Below, in pieces: positions 61,788 through 64,000 of a DNA stretch of 64,000 nt. Origin of the DNA: Malaya genurostris (Eukaryota > Arthropoda > Insecta > Diptera > Culicidae). The notes beneath the pieces are model-generated. The model was not told the origin of the DNA. It did not search any database and saw only the letters and a program-made list of their open reading frames with translations. How positions within the stretch are numbered: position 1 is the stretch's first letter; each line of letters opens with the position of its first letter. A program made the translations under genes and the position numbers. The stretch spans positions 140,397,999-140,461,998 of the forward strand of contig NC_080571.1 of the NCBI RefSeq assembly GCF_030247185.1, written 5' to 3'.

Positions 61788-62202
61788 CCATGTAGACAAA
61801 GTGTCTAAGGTAGTTTGTAATGGTCCTTGCAGCTCGGTAGACTTGGATCCTGTAATAGACACCACGCCATCATCTGCAAGTTGCCTTAATGTGCAAGAAT
61901 TTTCAAGACATTCGTCGATGTCATTGACGTAAAAGTAATAAAGAAGGGGACTGAGGCATGAGCCCTGGGGAAGGCCCATGTAACTGATTCGTGAGGTCGT
62001 CAAGTCTTCATATGTAAAAAACATGTGCTTTTCCGCTAATAAGTTGTGCAAAGAATTGTTGAAAAGTGGGGAAAGACCATGCTTGTGCAGTCTCCGAGAG
62101 AATTTTTATGGAAACTGAATCAAAAGCCCTCTTTATGCCCAAGAATACTGATGCCATTTGTTTCTTGTGAGCGAATGCCATTTGAATTTCTGTGGAAAGC
62201 AT
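61788..62202 (-). pseudogene. I-type LINE RT palm, truncated (unit 2)
   Basis: RT from 'MLSTEIQMAFAHKKQMAS' to just past 'LADDGVVSITG', cut at the duplication junction so that it ends '...LDTLSTW'. It carries the same 'FLGIK' change as unit 1. Confidence 0.85.
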
Positions 62203-62375
62203 CGAGACTAAACAGAATCATTTTTCCAGCAGTTTTCGAATACAGGGAAGCATTGCAATCGGCCGATACGAGTTGTGGTCGGAGGCTGGTTTGTACGGTT
62301 TCTGAATAGCGATAACCCTATCTTGTCTCCAGTCTTGAGGAACAAAGTTCTGTTCGAAGAACTTGTTGAACAAGT

Positions 62376-63163
62376 TCAACAGACGTTTTTTCGCGATATC
62401 ACGCCCTGGGGCATTATCACGCCCTGGGGCATTGTTGTTGCTTGGGATATCGCGGTCGAGTAGGAATTCCAGTTGATGTTTTTCGTGAGATCATATGTCA
62501 TAACGACTGATGTCGGTGTTTGTGCACCAGTGGATATTGAAACCAAAATCGGCAAGTGATCACTACCGTGGGGATCAGGGATTACTTTCCACTTGCAATC
62601 TAGCTGTAGTGATGTCGAACAAAGGGATAAGTCCAGCGCACTAGAGCGGGCTGGCGATCTTGGATTGCGTGTCATTTCACCCGTATTTAAAATTTTCATA
62701 TTGAAGTTGTCGCACAGATCATAAATTAACGAAGAACGGTTATCATCATATAGGCAGCCCCACCCCGTACCATGCGAGTTAAAGTCTCCTAAAACTAACC
62801 GCGGGTGGGAAGAAGCTCAATGTTGTCTGCCAGTCGTCGATGCCATATCGAGACTCTGGAAGGTATGTAGATAGAAGCTATACAAAGATCTTTGCCTCTG
62901 ATTTGGATTTGGCAAGCAACGACTTCAATGCCCGGAATCGAGGGGAGGTTAATTCTATAAAATGAATAGCACTTTTTGATCCCTGAAAGAACCTCTCCAT
63001 GGGAGTCTCCTCTATCCAGGCGTATAATGTTGAAATTGTGAAAGCCAAAGTTTATATTAGAAGTGAGCCACATTTTACATAATGAAAATACATCGCAGTC
63101 ACGCGAATTCATCAAAAATTTGAAAGAATCTAATTTCGGGATGATACTTCTGCAATTCCACAA
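62376..63163 (-). pseudogene. I-type LINE endonuclease (unit 2)
   Basis: Same as the unit 1 endonuclease (N-terminal part 62795-63163, C-terminal part 62376-62699), including the Glu-to-Lys change and the broken frame at 62700-62795. Confidence 0.8.
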
Positions 63164-63945
63164 ATGTTCTTACTGTCGGTAGTAAAGCCATTAAAATACC
63201 TTTTAGAGGATCCGTGATATTGAAGGCTGTTAATATCCAGTCAACGATATCAGAAAATTTCAGCAACCCAGAATTTGATTGACTTTCAGGTTGTGATTTG
63301 GGGTCACTTGGGTTTTTCTGTATCCCTGGGAGTGCTGGAAATTCCTGGTTGTAATTTGATATTCGAAATCCAGGAAGTATTGGCTTCGACTCTGTGACAT
63401 TGGTGTTTTGGTTCCGTTTTAATATTTTAGTTTCTAGTATTTTAAGACCTTTGCGAGGAAGCTTAGGAGAGGACATAATTGGTCGTTTCCTGCTTGTTCC
63501 TAGCTGAACAGAGGGAGGTCCTTCGTCGGGGTCATTTGAAACATCAGCGTCTGTCGACAAAAAAGTGAATGGGTTGTCAGTTATATGTGGAGTAGTTCGT
63601 TTGAGGATTTCCACGTAAGATCGTTTGGAATGCTCCCTCACGGTTCGCTTGAGCTTTTCCTCGCGTTGCTTATATTTGGAGCACTCAAAAAGAGCATGCG
63701 GATTCTCACCACAGTAAATACACTTTTCGATTGACTTCCTGCAGGAGTCATCTCCGTGTCCCTCACCACATTTACCACATCGTGGTTTGTTACAGACTTG
63801 AGCCGTATGTCCCATCTGTTTGCAGTTTGAGCAGTGCGTTACCTTCGGTACATACAATCGAGCAGGTAGACGAATCCCTCCCACTACAACGTAATTCGGA
63901 AGTGCAGAACCGGCGAAGGTCACACGAAAAGAGTTTTATGGATGA
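63099..63945 (-). pseudogene. I-type LINE ORF1 (gag-like, three CCHC knuckles)
   Basis: A nucleic-acid-binding ORF1 protein of about 274 readable residues. 'VTFAGSALPNYVVVGGIRLP' is followed by three zinc knuckles: C31-C34-H39-C44, C49-C52-H56-C61 and C68-C71-H76-C81. Then come a basic stretch ('KLKRTVREHSKRSYVEILKR') and a Pro/Ser-rich C-terminus. It ends at 63099. The endonuclease frame begins by 63163 in a different frame, giving at least 65 bp of overlap between ORF1 and ORF2. A TAA just upstream (about 63939) breaks the N-terminal part, and more of ORF1 lies past the window edge. Confidence 0.85.
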
Positions 63946-64000
63946 TACTTTCCATCTTGTGTCGATTTAGAGTGCAATTGCTTGCACTCCAATATCTTCA

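Larger units (their letters stand above)
61788..63508 (-). repeat. tandem duplication, unit 2 (1,721 bp)
   Basis: Second unit. The junction with unit 1 is at 61787/61788, where the ORF1 sequence 'agctgaac' meets RT sequence 'catgtagacaaag' with about one base of overlap, typical of end joining or replication slippage. Confidence 0.93.
58450..64000 (-). mobile_element. I-type LINE with 1,721-bp tandem duplication, minus strand
   Basis: Read leftwards from the window's right edge: ORF1 with three CCHC knuckles, endonuclease, start of RT; then (61787) a second copy of the ORF1 end, endonuclease and RT start; then the rest of RT, RNase H, a C-terminal Cys/His motif and the 3' end near 58450. This layout (ORF1 knuckles, endonuclease, RT, RNase H) fits the I clade. 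The 5' end lies beyond the window. Stops and substitutions at catalytic residues make it inactive. Confidence 0.82.

Overview
The window is eukaryotic, AT-rich and almost entirely made of transposable elements (TEs). The inventory points to a dipteran, most likely a culicid mosquito. It holds Tc1/mariner relatives with DD37E catalytic spacing, a group described from mosquitoes; LOA-, I-, Jockey-, CR1- and RTE-type LINEs; a Ty3/Gypsy element; tRNA-derived SINEs; and spacer repeats that I associate with mosquito genomes (the 'CACCTAGTGG' motif and the 'CATTTGAATCTAAG' minisatellite family). The species cannot be read from the sequence. I see no prokaryotic genes, CRISPR arrays or operons.

Layout. 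1-4.3 kb: family A repeat, a DD37E transposase relic and a family E repeat. About 5.3-15.1 kb: a decayed Ty3/Gypsy element (gag, two tandem protease domains, RT, RNase H, integrase). It is broken by an ORF1-only LINE derivative with a 14-bp target duplication, a 1.15-kb TIR element inside RNase H, and a mariner relic in the 3' part. 15.2-21.3 kb: families A and D, including a 1,473-bp-period tandem duplication and a seven-unit minisatellite. 22.2-32.1 kb: a LOA-type LINE on the + strand, interrupted by a SINE and by a 4.7-kb TTAA-flanked element with very long terminal inverted repeats. That element carries its own nested retroelement.

33.2-33.7 kb, minus strand: two consecutive, intact exons of an acyl-CoA synthetase of the ACSS3 type, the only convincing host protein-coding gene. 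35.4-43.1 kb: a large inverted duplication of a Jockey-type LINE, head to head, with one arm continuing to a near full-length copy. 43.1-44.8 kb: a decayed histone H2A gene that still has its histone mRNA 3' stem-loop, between duplicated segments that look like H2B remnants. 45-48.7 kb: repeats, a SINE, an unidentified coding-like fragment split by a MITE, and foldback repeats. 48.7-49.9 kb: an almost complete DD37E transposon with TIRs. 50.3-53.4 kb: a CR1-type LINE. 54.0-56.2 kb: a Gypsy fragment and a truncated RTE LINE. 56.5-57.3 kb: a second mariner relic. 58.45-64 kb, minus strand: an I-type LINE carrying a nearly perfect 1,721-bp tandem duplication.

The genes do not form a joint pathway. 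The content is a record of nested insertions and local duplications around one metabolic gene. Several insertions can be shown directly, because removing the insert and one target-site copy leaves the host element's reading frame in phase. The items most worth follow-up are the long-TIR TTAA element, the ORF1-only retroelement, the two-protease Gypsy polyprotein and the histone pair remnant.
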